Positions 23,325-31,227 of a stretch of 64,000 bases of DNA are shown here, one piece after another. Source of the stretch: Asanoa sp040676615 (GTDB lineage: Bacteria > Actinomycetota > Actinomycetes > Mycobacteriales > Micromonosporaceae); NCBI RefSeq assembly GCF_040676615.1, contig NZ_JBFAPI010000016.1, positions 116,613 to 180,612 on the forward strand. The letters are read 5' to 3'. Position 1 is the stretch's first letter. Each line of letters starts with the position of its first letter. Position numbers and translations under genes: made by a program. The notes under the pieces are model-generated. The model was not told the DNA's origin. It saw nothing but the letters and a program-made list of their open reading frames with translations, and ran no database searches.

Positions 23325-24068
23325 GGCCCACTCGGCGCTGTTGGCGCCCAGATAGTCGGCGACGCCACGCCAGAACGCACCGTCCTCGGTGAAGATCCGG
23401 GCCCAGGGTTGACGGCCGTCGCGCGCGCCGGTGGCCAACAGGTCGTACATCGCGCCGGCGTTGACCCCGAGCAGGCTGGCCAGGGCCGGCCGCAGGCCGG
23501 GTGCGAGCCCGTAGCCGTCGACGAACGACCGCAGCCGGGCCGCCGACTCCGCCACCGGCTGCTCGGGACGCATCCCGCAGCAGGTCAGGCCGGCGTACGC
23601 GAGTTCCCAGGCCCGCGACCCCGGGCCGGCGTTGTCCCAGTCGATCAGCACCCAGCCGCGCGCAGCCCGAACCAGGTTCCACGGCGCCGCGTCGTGATGG
23701 CAGATCACCTCGCCGACTGGCGAGCCCGGCACCCCGACCGGCGGGATCTCGACGTGCCAGCCGGCCCCCGGTGGCGGCGTGAACGAGGCCGTGGCCGCGT
23801 GCAGGTCGCGCAACAGCCGGCCGAGGTCCGGCAGGTCGCGCGGGTCGATCTCCATCGTCATCTCCCCGGGCACGAACTCCAGCACCTGGCGGCCCTGCTC
23901 GTCGCGACCCAGCGGACGCGGTGCCCCGGTGAAGCCCACCTCGTGCAGATGCGTGAGCAGCGCGTCGACGGCATCGGTCTGCGGGCCGGCCGGGCGCCGG
24001 ACCGTGTCACCGATCCGGACCAGGCCCTCGGTGACGTTGCCGGTCAGCCGGTCTTCGTCGGGTCGCAC
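23310..24068 (-). CDS. Aminoglycoside phosphotransferase (APH) family protein
   Basis: 252 residues from GTG 24068. The choline/APH kinase-fold motifs are VRIGDTVRRPAG (N-lobe start), LEFVPGEM, the catalytic CHHDAAPWNLV (usual HxDxxxxN; D and N present) and the metal-binding VLIDWDNAGPG. Substrate unknown: members phosphorylate sugars, aminoglycosides or other small molecules. The start lies 25 bases inside the 3' end of the upstream APH gene, so the two are tightly linked on one transcript; they are paralogous at low identity. A VRPDEDRLTGN opening is typical for this subgroup. Confidence 0.85.
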   Translation of the reverse strand: MRPDEDRLTGNVTEGLVRIGDTVRRPAGPQTDAVDALLTHLHEVGFTGAPRPLGRDEQGRQVLEFVPGEMTMEIDPRDLPDLGRLLRDLHAATASFTPPPGAGWHVEIPPVGVPGSPVGEVICHHDAAPWNLVRAARGWVLIDWDNAGPGSRAWELAYAGLTCCGMRPEQPVAESAARLRSFVDGYGLAPGLRPALASLLGVNAGAMYDLLATGARDGRQPWARIFTEDGAFWRGVADYLGANSAEWASALG

Positions 24069-25156
24069 GCTTCCAGCACCTCGCGGATCACATAACGCGC
24101 GTTGTCGGCGAACGCGGGATTCGTCTGGTGGTAGTAGACCAAGGCGATCACCGCCATCGCCAGCGCGCGACCGCGGCCGCGTCGCCAGGTCTGGTCGTCG
24201 GCGTCGAGCGCCGCCCGGAACACCTCGCGGGCCTCCGGCGTGAGCAGGTTCCACGCGACGATGAGGTCGCAGGAGGGGTCGCCGACCCCGAGCGTGGCAA
24301 AGTCGATCACGGCGGCCAGCCGGCCCCGCGGGTCGACCAGCAGGTTGCCGGGCATCAGGTCGGCATGCAGCCAGACCGGCGGCCCCGCGTAGTCGGGCAC
24401 GGCGACGAGGTCCGCGTCCAGGGCGGCGCCGATCGCCGCGAGTTCCGCCGGGTCGAGCAAGCCGGCCAGGCCGGCCAGCGCCTCGCGCGCCGGCGGGTCG
24501 AGCGCGGAGTGGCCACCACCCCGGTATGCGGCCGGCGGATCGAGCCATGGGTCGCCCGGCTCCTGGCCCGCCCCGTCCCGGTGGCGTCCGCTCGTGCCGG
24601 GGCCTCCCGGCGCCTGGCCCGCCCCGTCCCGGTGGCGTCCGCTCGTGCCGGCGTCGCCCGGCGCCCGGCCCGCCCCGTCGCGGTGGCGGCCGCTCGTGCC
24701 GGGGTCGCCCGGCTCCTGGCCCGCCCCGTCGCGGTGGCGGCCGCTCGCGCCAGGGTCGACCGCGCGCATCGCGCGGACGAAACCGGCCAGGTCGGCCGCC
24801 AGCCCTAGCGGGTCGGTCAGCGTCCCTTCGACCGGCACGGTGCCGGGCAGCCAGCGGTAGACCGCCCACGGCCACGGGTAGCCCTCCGCCGGCAGTCCGA
24901 TCCCGAGTTGCTCCGGTATCGCCACCGGCAGCCGCGGCGCGAGCAGCGGCAGCCAGGTCGCCTCGGTCTCGATGTCGCCGAGCGACCAGTCCACCCGGGG
25001 CAGCCGCACGACCAGATCGGTGCCGATCCGGAACAGCGCGTTGACCGTGCCCGACGATGCGACCGGCGTGACCGGTAGCCCCGCCCAGCGCGGGAACCGC
25101 GCGGCCACCAACCGCGTGACGAGGTCGCCGGTGACGGCGAACTCGCCCTCGTGCAT
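24044..25156 (-). CDS. Aminoglycoside/macrolide phosphotransferase family protein with tandem-repeat insertion
   Basis: 370 residues from ATG 25156 (GTG 25162 also possible). The order is MHEGEFAVTGDLVTRLVAARFP (hallmark opening of the macrolide-phosphotransferase-like group), N-lobe, catalytic VWLHADLMPGNLL (H-A-D ... N), VIDFATLGVGDPSCDL (D of the metal site) and a helical C-lobe. Between the lobes (after MRAVDP and before WLDPPAAYRG) sits a 68-residue block of four 17-residue repeats, xxSGRHRDGAGxxPGxx, hydrophilic and probably disordered. Nothing comparable is typical of the family. Substrate unknown. Ends 25 bases inside the second APH gene. Follows rnj by 12 bases on the same strand. 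Confidence 0.85.
   Translation of the reverse strand: MHEGEFAVTGDLVTRLVAARFPRWAGLPVTPVASSGTVNALFRIGTDLVVRLPRVDWSLGDIETEATWLPLLAPRLPVAIPEQLGIGLPAEGYPWPWAVYRWLPGTVPVEGTLTDPLGLAADLAGFVRAMRAVDPGASGRHRDGAGQEPGDPGTSGRHRDGAGRAPGDAGTSGRHRDGAGQAPGGPGTSGRHRDGAGQEPGDPWLDPPAAYRGGGHSALDPPAREALAGLAGLLDPAELAAIGAALDADLVAVPDYAGPPVWLHADLMPGNLLVDPRGRLAAVIDFATLGVGDPSCDLIVAWNLLTPEAREVFRAALDADDQTWRRGRGRALAMAVIALVYYHQTNPAFADNARYVIREVLEACDPTKTG
24548..24751 (-). repeat. Four 51-bp tandem repeats within a phosphotransferase gene
   Basis: Four contiguous 51-base units encode GASGRHRDGAGQEPGDP, GTSGRHRDGAGRAPGDA, GTSGRHRDGAGQAPGGP and GTSGRHRDGAGQEPGDP. Unit boundaries on the plus strand are 24548, 24599, 24650 and 24701. 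Units 1 and 2, and units 3 and 4, share private base differences (CCGGTGGCGTCCGC against GCGGTGGCGGCCGC), so a duplicate of a duplicate is likely. Confidence 0.95.
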
Positions 25157-25168
25157 CGGCACCGCCGG

Positions 25169-26857
25169 TCAGACCTCGACGACGGTCGGCACGATCATCG
25201 GGCGGCGCCGGTAGGCGTCGTTGACCCAGCGGCCCACCGTCCGCCGCACGATCTGCTGGAGCTGATGCGGGTCGGTTATGTTGTCGGCCGCCGCCCGGCT
25301 GAGCGCCTCGGTGATCAACGGGATGACCTGGTCGAACGCCTCCGGGTTCTCGGAGAAGCCCTTCGCCGACACGGCCGGGCCGCCGACCACCTTGCCGGTG
25401 ACCGAGTCGATCACCACGGTGGCCGCGATGAAGCCGCCGTCGCCCAGCATCCGGCGCTCGGTCAACAGCGACTCGCCGATGTCGCCGACGGCCAACCCGT
25501 CGACGTAGATGTAGCGGTTGGGCACGTGCCCGACCAGCCGGGCCTGGCCCTCGACCAGGTCGACCACGTCGCCGTCTTCGCAGAGGACCACGTTCTCCGG
25601 CGAGATGCCGGACTCGACACCGAGCCGCGCGTGCGCCCGCAGGTGTCGCCACTCGCCATGCACCGGCAGCAGGTTGCTCGGTCGCACGACGTTGAGCAGG
25701 TAGAGCAGCTCACCGGCCGGCGCGTGGCCGGAGACGTGCACCTTGGCGACGTCTTTGTGGATCACGTTGGCGCCGGCCCGGGAGAGCTGGTTGATCACCC
25801 GGTAGACCGAGGTCTCGTTGCCCGGCACCAGCGAACTGGCCAGCACCACGGTGTCGCCCTGGGCGATCGTGATGTGCCGGTGGTCGCCGGTCGACATCCG
25901 GCCGAGCGCGCTCATCGGCTCGCCCTGCGAGCCGGTCGACATCAGCACGATCCGCTCCGGCGGGGCCTGCATCGCCTCGTCCATGCCGACGACCAGCCCC
26001 GGCTCGATGCGGAGCAGCCCGAGATCGCGGGCGATGCCCATGTTGCGCACCATCGAGCGGCCGATGAAGGCCACCTGCCGGCCGTGCACCGCGGCCGCGT
26101 CGAGCACCTGCTGCACCCGGTGGACGTGGGAGGCGAACGACGCGACGATGACCCGGCCGCGGGCCTTCGCGAAGATCGCGTCGAGCACCGGGCCGATCTC
26201 CCGCTCCGGTGTCACGAAGCCGGGGATCTCGGCGTTGGTCGAGTCGGAGAGCAGCAGGTCGACGCCCTCGGAGCCGAGCCGGGCGAAGCCGGCCAGGTCG
26301 GTGATGCGGCCATCGAGCGGCAACTGGTCCATCTTGAAGTCGCCGGTGTGCAGCACCAACCCGGCCGGCGTGCGGATGGCGACCGCCATCGCGTCCGGGA
26401 TGGAGTGGTTGACCGCGAAGAACTCGACGTCGAACGGCCCGAGTTGCTCCCGCTGCCCCTCGGCGACGGTCAGCGTGTAGGGCTCCATCCGCCGTTCCTG
26501 CAGCTTGGCCTCGACCAGCGCGAGGGTGAACTGCGAACCGACCAGCGGGATGTCGGGCTTGTGGGCCAGCAGGTAGGGCACGGCGCCGATGTGGTCTTCG
26601 TGGCCGTGGGTGAGCACGATGGCCTGAACGTCGCCGAGCCGGTCCAGGATCGGGCCGAAGTCGGGCAGGATCAGGTCGACGCCGGGCTGTTCGACGTCGG
26701 GGAAGAGCACGCCGCAGTCGACGATCAGCAGCTTGCCGTCGTATTCGAAGACGGTCATGTTGCGGCCGATCGCGCCGAGGCCGCCCAGTGGGGTGACCCG
26801 CAGGCCCCCCGCGGGCAGCGGCGGTGGCGGTTCGAGCTCGAGGTGGGCCAGTGTCAT
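25169..26857 (-). CDS. rnj: Ribonuclease J
   Basis: 562 residues from ATG 26857, which overlaps the dapA stop (ATGA). The metallo-beta-lactamase domain has THGHEDHIGAV (two-metal site) and LHTGDFKMD; the beta-CASP domain has SDSTNAE and the late VSGHA; the C-terminal domain follows. RNase J is a 5' to 3' exonuclease and endonuclease for mRNA decay and rRNA maturation. rnj-dapA adjacency is the conserved actinobacterial layout. Confidence 0.95.
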   Translation of the reverse strand: MTLAHLELEPPPPLPAGGLRVTPLGGLGAIGRNMTVFEYDGKLLIVDCGVLFPDVEQPGVDLILPDFGPILDRLGDVQAIVLTHGHEDHIGAVPYLLAHKPDIPLVGSQFTLALVEAKLQERRMEPYTLTVAEGQREQLGPFDVEFFAVNHSIPDAMAVAIRTPAGLVLHTGDFKMDQLPLDGRITDLAGFARLGSEGVDLLLSDSTNAEIPGFVTPEREIGPVLDAIFAKARGRVIVASFASHVHRVQQVLDAAAVHGRQVAFIGRSMVRNMGIARDLGLLRIEPGLVVGMDEAMQAPPERIVLMSTGSQGEPMSALGRMSTGDHRHITIAQGDTVVLASSLVPGNETSVYRVINQLSRAGANVIHKDVAKVHVSGHAPAGELLYLLNVVRPSNLLPVHGEWRHLRAHARLGVESGISPENVVLCEDGDVVDLVEGQARLVGHVPNRYIYVDGLAVGDIGESLLTERRMLGDGGFIAATVVIDSVTGKVVGGPAVSAKGFSENPEAFDQVIPLITEALSRAAADNITDPHQLQQIVRRTVGRWVNDAYRRRPMIVPTVVEV

Positions 26858-27762
26858 GCAGGAAGCTCCAGTCCGCACGCGGCGGCGTCGGCGCGCAGTT
26901 GCGCGACCTGTTCCGCGGTCGCGTCGACGAGGGGCGGCCGGACCGGCCCGGCGGGCAGGCCCTTAGCGGCAAGCCCGGCCTTGACCAGAATGGTGCCCTG
27001 GGTTCGGAAGACACCGGTGAACAGCGGCAGCAGCCGGCGGTGCAGCGCGAGCGCCTCGGCGACGTCGCCGCGCGCGTACGCCTGGATCATCTGCTTGGTC
27101 TGTAGACCGGTGAAATGGGTCGAGGTGCCGACGATGCCGACCGCGCCGATCGCCAGCATCGGCAGCGTCGTGGCGTCGTCGCCGCAGTAGAACGCGAGGT
27201 CGGTGCGGCTGAGCACCCACGAGGTCGCGGTCAGGTCGCCCTTGGCGTCCTTCACGCCGACGATGCGCTCGTGCGCGGCCAGCCGGACCAACGTCTCGGT
27301 CTCGATCGGCACGCCGCTGCGGTGCGGGATGTCGTAGAGCAGGATCGGCAGCCCGCTGGCGTCGGCGACCGCGGTGAAGTGCCGGTAGAGGCCCTCCTGC
27401 GGCGGCTTGTTGTAGTAGGGCGTCACCACGAGCAGGCCGTGCGCGCCCGCCTTCTCGGCACCGACAGCGAGCTCGATCGTGTGCCGGGTGTCGTTGGTGC
27501 CGACCCCGGCGAGCACCTTGGCCCGGTCGCCGACCGCCTCGACAGCGGCCCTGACCAGGGCCTCTTTCTCGCTGTCGGTGGTCGTCGGCGACTCGCCGGC
27601 GGTGCCGTTGATCACCAGCGCGTCGTTGCCCTGCTCGTCGACGAGGTGGACCGCCAGGCGCTGGACACCGTCGAGGTCGAGCGACCCGTCGGCGGTGAAC
27701 GGCGACACCATGGCCGTGATCAGCTCGCCGAACGGCCGCGCTGCAGAATGCTCCTGCGTCAT
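26854..27762 (-). CDS. dapA: 4-hydroxy-tetrahydrodipicolinate synthase
   Basis: 302 residues from ATG 27762. Class I aldolase barrel with NGTAGESPTTTDSEK (pyruvate-side loop), YYNKPPQEGLYRHF and the Schiff-base lysine in VGVKDAKGDL. Condenses pyruvate with aspartate semialdehyde on the way to lysine and meso-diaminopimelate for the cell wall. The reductase that follows it, dapB, lies about 14 kb away on the same strand. Translationally coupled to rnj. Confidence 0.95.
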   Translation of the reverse strand: MTQEHSAARPFGELITAMVSPFTADGSLDLDGVQRLAVHLVDEQGNDALVINGTAGESPTTTDSEKEALVRAAVEAVGDRAKVLAGVGTNDTRHTIELAVGAEKAGAHGLLVVTPYYNKPPQEGLYRHFTAVADASGLPILLYDIPHRSGVPIETETLVRLAAHERIVGVKDAKGDLTATSWVLSRTDLAFYCGDDATTLPMLAIGAVGIVGTSTHFTGLQTKQMIQAYARGDVAEALALHRRLLPLFTGVFRTQGTILVKAGLAAKGLPAGPVRPPLVDATAEQVAQLRADAAACGLELPA

Positions 27763-27835
27763 GCTGACAAACCTAGCGGAAGCCTGGTGGGCGGCGGTCT
27801 CGTCCGGTCGGGTGCGGGGCACCTGGTTTCTCCTG

Positions 27836-28588
27836 CTATGACCCTTCGGCGTAAGGGGTGCTGGCGACCTCGCTGCCGTCCGGAAGCGTGCTGATCGTGA
27901 AGTCGGCGAAGATGTTGGGCGCGACCCGCTGGAGCTGGCGGAGGCACTCGACGGCGACCTCGCGGATCTCCACGTCGGCGGCCTCGGTGGCCCGCAGCGC
28001 GATGAAGTGCCGCCACGCACGGTAGTTGCCGGTGACCACGATCCGGGTCTCCGCGGCGTTGGGCAGCACCGCCCGGGCCGCCTGGCGGGCCTGCTTGCGA
28101 CGCAGCGTGCCGTTGGGCTCGTCGGCGAACTTCTGCTCCAGCCCCTCCAGCAGCTCGTTGTAGGCCCGCACGCTGGCCTCGGCGGCCTCCACGAAGGTCT
28201 TGTGCAGGTCGGGGTCGGCGGCGATGACCTCGGGCTCGACCATCGCGGCGTCACGGCCCGGGACATAACGCTGTGAGAGCTGCGAGTACGAGAAATGCCG
28301 GTGCCGGATCAGCTCGTGGGTGAACGAGCGGGACACCCCGGTCAGGTAGAACGTCACCGAGCCGTGCTCCAGCACCGACAGGTGGCCGACCTCGAGGATG
28401 TGGGCGAGATAGCCGGCGTTGGTCGCGGTGACCGGATTCGGCTTCTTCCACGACTGGTAGCAGGCCCGCCCGGCGAACTCGGCGAGCGCCTGGCCGCCGT
28501 CGGCGTCGGTGCTCCAGGGCACGTCGTCGGGCGCCTCGAACTGGGTCCAGGCGATGATCCTGACCTGCGGCGGAACGATCTCTGGCAC
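27836..28588 (-). CDS. thyX: Flavin-dependent thymidylate synthase ThyX
   Basis: 250 residues from GTG 28588. The ThyX signature RHRX7S is exact: RHRHFSYSQLS, followed by QRYVP. It methylates dUMP to dTMP using FAD, NADPH and methylene-tetrahydrofolate. Lies 73 bases upstream of dapA, as in mycobacteria. The start is divergent from a ribbon-helix-helix gene with 123 bases between, which holds a pair of TGACGTCA palindromes. Confidence 0.96.
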   Translation of the reverse strand: MPEIVPPQVRIIAWTQFEAPDDVPWSTDADGGQALAEFAGRACYQSWKKPNPVTATNAGYLAHILEVGHLSVLEHGSVTFYLTGVSRSFTHELIRHRHFSYSQLSQRYVPGRDAAMVEPEVIAADPDLHKTFVEAAEASVRAYNELLEGLEQKFADEPNGTLRRKQARQAARAVLPNAAETRIVVTGNYRAWRHFIALRATEAADVEIREVAVECLRQLQRVAPNIFADFTISTLPDGSEVASTPYAEGS

Positions 28589-28682
28589 GGCGCCCCCTCT
28601 GCCTCGCGCAACTCGGCAGACTCTAACCCTCGCGGTCTCGTGACGGCTCGCGACACCACGATGCCGTCATTGTGTCTTGCGT

Positions 28683-28712
28683 TGACGTCACTTCGATGGC
28701 ATAGTGACGTCA
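28683..28712. promoter_or_regulatory. Paired TGACGTCA operator overlapping a start codon
   Basis: Two perfect 8-base palindromes TGACGTCA, at 28683-28690 and 28705-28712, are 22 bases apart start to start (about two helical turns); the second ends on the A of the ribbon-helix-helix gene's ATG. The core GACGTC is also the core of the met box recognised by MetJ, another ribbon-helix-helix repressor. Probably the autoregulatory operator of the downstream gene and perhaps of thyX. Confidence 0.55.
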
Positions 28713-29251
28713 TGGACATCGCACCGTTCGTCGAAGGCCTCCGCCGCGACCTCAACGCGGCAGCCGCACCCGGTGGTCCCGACGTCGCCCGCGCCGCCGA
28801 GCTGCTGTCCGGCTCGATCGACGCGGCCGCCCGGCTGGCCCTGCTCGACGCGCTCGGGCAGGCCGCCGACGAGGTCACGACCAAGCTCACCTCCGCTTCG
28901 GTCGAGCTGCGACTGCGCGGCCGCGAGCCGGAGCTGGTGGTCACCGAGCACCTGCCTCAGCCGCCCGCGCCCCCGGCGCCGCCCGCACCTCCGACGCCGC
29001 CGGGCGCCACTGCGACGTCACCTGACGCCGCTGGTGACGTCACCCGGATCACGCTACGCCTTCCCGAGGGGCTCAAGGACGCCGTCGAGCGCTCCGCCGC
29101 CGGCGAGGGCATCTCGGTCAACGCCTGGCTCGTCCGGGCGATCGGCAGCGCCGTCGCCGGTGCCGCCGCCGCGCCGCCCGCCCCACCCGGCGGCTGGCCC
29201 ACCCCTCCCGGCCGGGGACGCCGACACATCAGCGGCTACGGCCGCGCCTGA
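28712..29251 (+). CDS. Ribbon-helix-helix (HicB-like) DNA-binding protein
   Basis: 179 residues from ATG 28712. Residues 1-80 are helical (MDIAPFVEGLRRDL onward), 81-98 a Pro/Ala spacer, 110-149 a ribbon-helix-helix domain (VTRITLRLPEG strand, then LKDAVERSAAGEGISVNAWL), and the tail is Pro/Gly and Arg rich. RHH proteins bind DNA through the beta ribbon as dimers. Similar proteins are often called HicB-type antitoxins but no HicA toxin is encoded here. It precedes a DUF4097 gene by 35 bases, so the two probably form an operon. Two TGACGTCA site pairs, one overlapping its start and one inside the spacer codons, suggest self-control. Confidence 0.8.
   Translation: MDIAPFVEGLRRDLNAAAAPGGPDVARAAELLSGSIDAAARLALLDALGQAADEVTTKLTSASVELRLRGREPELVVTEHLPQPPAPPAPPAPPTPPGATATSPDAAGDVTRITLRLPEGLKDAVERSAAGEGISVNAWLVRAIGSAVAGAAAAPPAPPGGWPTPPGRGRRHISGYGRA
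29013..29042. promoter_or_regulatory. Second TGACGTCA-type operator pair inside the RHH gene
   Basis: CGACGTCA at 29013-29020 (one mismatch) and TGACGTCA at 29035-29042 repeat the upstream pair with the identical 22-base offset and 14-base gap. The codons between use ACT, TCA, CCT, GCT and GGT, third-base A/T choices that are rare in this genome, as if the DNA sequence itself were selected. Confidence 0.4.
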
Positions 29252-29286
29252 TCACCCCTCGTCTTCTTCAGAAGGAGCAGCCACCC

Positions 29287-30084
29287 ATGCCCGAGTTCCC
29301 GGTCGACGGCCCCATCACCGTCGCCTTCAAGATCGGTTCCGGCTCCGTCGACGTCGTGGCCGAGGAGCGCACCAGCGCCTACGTCGAGGTCGGCCCGGCC
29401 GACCGCCGCGGCGAGTCCCAGCGCCTGGCCGACGAGACGGCGGTCGAGCTGCAGGGCCAGACCCTGTCGATCGTCACCCCCAACCAGAACGGCTTCCGGC
29501 TGCGCGGCGGCTCGGTCGCGATCCGGGTGCACGTCCCGCTGGACAGCGCGGTCAACGGCAAGTCGGCGTCGGCCGACGTCACCTGCCGCGGCCGCATCGG
29601 TTCGGTGCAGGTGGACGCCGCGTCCGGCGACATCCGGGCCGACCACGTCAGCGGCGACGCGGCCGTCAGCACGGCCAGCGGCGACGTCCGGCTGGCCCAG
29701 GTCGACGGCGACCTGCGCACCAAGAGCGCGTCCGGCGACCTGCGCGCCCAACAGGTCGGTGGCGCCTTCACCGGCAAATACGCCAGCGGCGACGTCCAGG
29801 TCGAAGAGGTGGGCGGCGACATCTCGGTCGAGTCGGCCTCGGGCGACGTGACCATCCGCAAGGCCCAGCGCGGCACGGCCAGGATCAGCACCGCGTCGGG
29901 CGACGTCCACATCGGCATCCAGCCCGGCACCGGCGTCTGGTTCGACGTGCAGACCCTGTCCGGCACGACCCGCAACGGCCTGGACATGAGCACCCCGGGC
30001 CCCGACGGCGACGCCGCCACCGACAACCAGATCAGCCTGCAGCTGCGCACCATGAGCGGCGACATCGACATCCACCGCGCCTGA
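29287..30084 (+). CDS. DUF4097 beta-strand-repeat protein
   Basis: 265 residues from ATG 29287, with AGAAGGAG ten bases before. Most of the chain is a parallel beta-helix-like series of units around (T/S)ASGDV: DAASGDIRAD, STASGDVRLA, KSASGDLRAQ, KYASGDVQVE, ESASGDVTIR, STASGDVHIG and TMSGDIDIH. No signal peptide or TM segment is seen. DUF4097 proteins have no settled function and are often next to regulators of envelope stress. It is likely co-expressed with the RHH gene and the 48-residue protein. Confidence 0.88.
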   Translation: MPEFPVDGPITVAFKIGSGSVDVVAEERTSAYVEVGPADRRGESQRLADETAVELQGQTLSIVTPNQNGFRLRGGSVAIRVHVPLDSAVNGKSASADVTCRGRIGSVQVDAASGDIRADHVSGDAAVSTASGDVRLAQVDGDLRTKSASGDLRAQQVGGAFTGKYASGDVQVEEVGGDISVESASGDVTIRKAQRGTARISTASGDVHIGIQPGTGVWFDVQTLSGTTRNGLDMSTPGPDGDAATDNQISLQLRTMSGDIDIHRA

Positions 30085-30102
30085 CCGCGAAAGGACTGCA
30101 TC

Positions 30103-30249
30103 ATGTACGAGAACCCGCAGATCCTCCTCAACCTCGCCAACGAACGCCAGCGCGGCATCCGCCGGGCCGCGGCCCGCCGCCACCTGGCAGTCCGCGTGGC
30201 CAGGGCCATGCGCCGCGACCGGGACGACGGCGGCCATCAACACCGCTGA
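30103..30249 (+). CDS. Small basic protein, 48 residues
   Basis: An ATG at 30103 follows an AAAGGA site by about seven bases and reads 48 codons to TGA. MYENPQILLNLANERQRG opens the chain, and the rest is a helix rich in Arg/Ala (RRAAARRHLAVRVARAMRRD). It begins 18 bases after the DUF4097 stop and ends 13 bases before a strong terminator hairpin, so it is the last gene of that operon. No family recognised; a basic amphipathic helix suggests contact with nucleic acid or membrane. Confidence 0.7.
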   Translation: MYENPQILLNLANERQRGIRRAAARRHLAVRVARAMRRDRDDGGHQHR

Positions 30250-30262
30250 CCGCACCGCCCAC

Positions 30263-30295
30263 AAGGGACCCGTCAACTCGGTTGGCGGGTCCCTT
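30263..30295 (+). terminator. Terminator hairpin of the RHH-DUF4097 operon
   Basis: AAGGGACCCGTCAAC at 30263-30277 pairs with GTTGGCGGGTCCCTT at 30281-30295 around a three-base loop, with one T-G mismatch. A weak T run (TTGGTGTT) follows. It lies 14 bases past the small protein's stop. Confidence 0.8.
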
Positions 30296-30482
30296 GGTGT
30301 TCAGCCACCACAGCGAGCTCGGGCTGGAGATTCCGCCGGCCGCGGTCCCGCTGATGCTCGTGATGTATGGCGGAGCGCGGTGTTCGCCGGGCCGGTCGAG
30401 GCGGTGACGCGAAATGCGGTGCGGCCACCCGCGGTTGCGATCGTCGAAGGTGGACTCGCGGCCGCACGCGGAAGCGACCGGC

Positions 30483-31223
30483 CTAGACGTAGAACCAGTT
30501 GAACGGCGCCCACGGCAGGTTGCGGAGCACGGAGAAGGCGAGCCAGGCGCCCATGAAGATGGCCAGGGCCACCGGTGGGATGCGCAGTTGCGGCAGCTTC
30601 CAGCCGAAGGAGCGCTTCGCCGCCCACGCGATGTAGAGGTAGACCACGAAGGGCACCGCGAAGACGAAGACCAGGTGGTGGCGGGCGGCCGCGGCGACGT
30701 CGCCGTGCAGCAGGTACCACGCGGCGCGGGTGCCGCCACAACCCGGGCAGTCGAGGCCCGTCGTCAGCTTGAGGATGCAGGTCGGCGGTGCGTCGGGGGC
30801 ACTGTCGGTCGGGTTGGTGATCAGCGTGTAGCCGACCGCTCCCCCGATGCAGCCCAAAACCGCCAGCGGCGCCAGCCAACCCGGGACCCGCTCCAGCATC
30901 CGCAGGTAGGCCCGCCCGACCCGGCCCTTCCGCGGCTCGGCGTAGGACGGCGCCAGGAAGGCCGGCGGCACGCTGCCGTCGGCGGCGACCCCCGCCGCGC
31001 CCGCGTCGGCATACCGCGCCGGCTCGGCGCCGTCACCGGCGTGCAGCGCCACCGCGCCCGCCGGTGCGTCGGCAAATCGCGCCGGCACCGCGCTGTCGCC
31101 GGCGTGCAGCCCCGCCGCGGCGTCGGCGTGGGGCGTTGGCCCGGCCGCGTTCCCAGCCGGTGACATGTCGGCTTCCGCTCCCGGGAATGCCTGTGTGGAG
31201 GCCGGGTTGGGCGCGGGGGTCAT
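30483..31223 (-). CDS. DUF2752 membrane protein with repetitive N terminus
   Basis: 246 residues from ATG 31223. Residues 1-95 are low complexity, Ala/Gly/Asp rich, with two copies of HAGDxAxPARxADAxAG (about 41-80). Residues 105-246 hold three or four membrane segments and the DUF2752 hallmark CPGCGGTRAAWYLLHGD. DUF2752 function is unknown; the CPxCGxTRA motif has been likened to redox or metal-binding pairs. 187 bases between the terminator at 30295 and this stop hold nothing I could assign. Confidence 0.85.
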   Translation of the reverse strand: MTPAPNPASTQAFPGAEADMSPAGNAAGPTPHADAAAGLHAGDSAVPARFADAPAGAVALHAGDGAEPARYADAGAAGVAADGSVPPAFLAPSYAEPRKGRVGRAYLRMLERVPGWLAPLAVLGCIGGAVGYTLITNPTDSAPDAPPTCILKLTTGLDCPGCGGTRAAWYLLHGDVAAAARHHLVFVFAVPFVVYLYIAWAAKRSFGWKLPQLRIPPVALAIFMGAWLAFSVLRNLPWAPFNWFYV

Positions 31224-31227
31224 GGCG

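Noticed and set aside
24548..24751. CRISPR array or transposon end
   Set aside because: 51-base units are contiguous, in frame, and inside a phosphotransferase gene.
28712..29251. HicAB toxin-antitoxin system
   Set aside because: Only an RHH protein is present; no HicA-type dsRBD toxin gene next to it.
30296..30482. Possible gene remnant between the terminator and DUF2752
   Set aside because: No open frame with a ribosome site or family match; left as intergenic.
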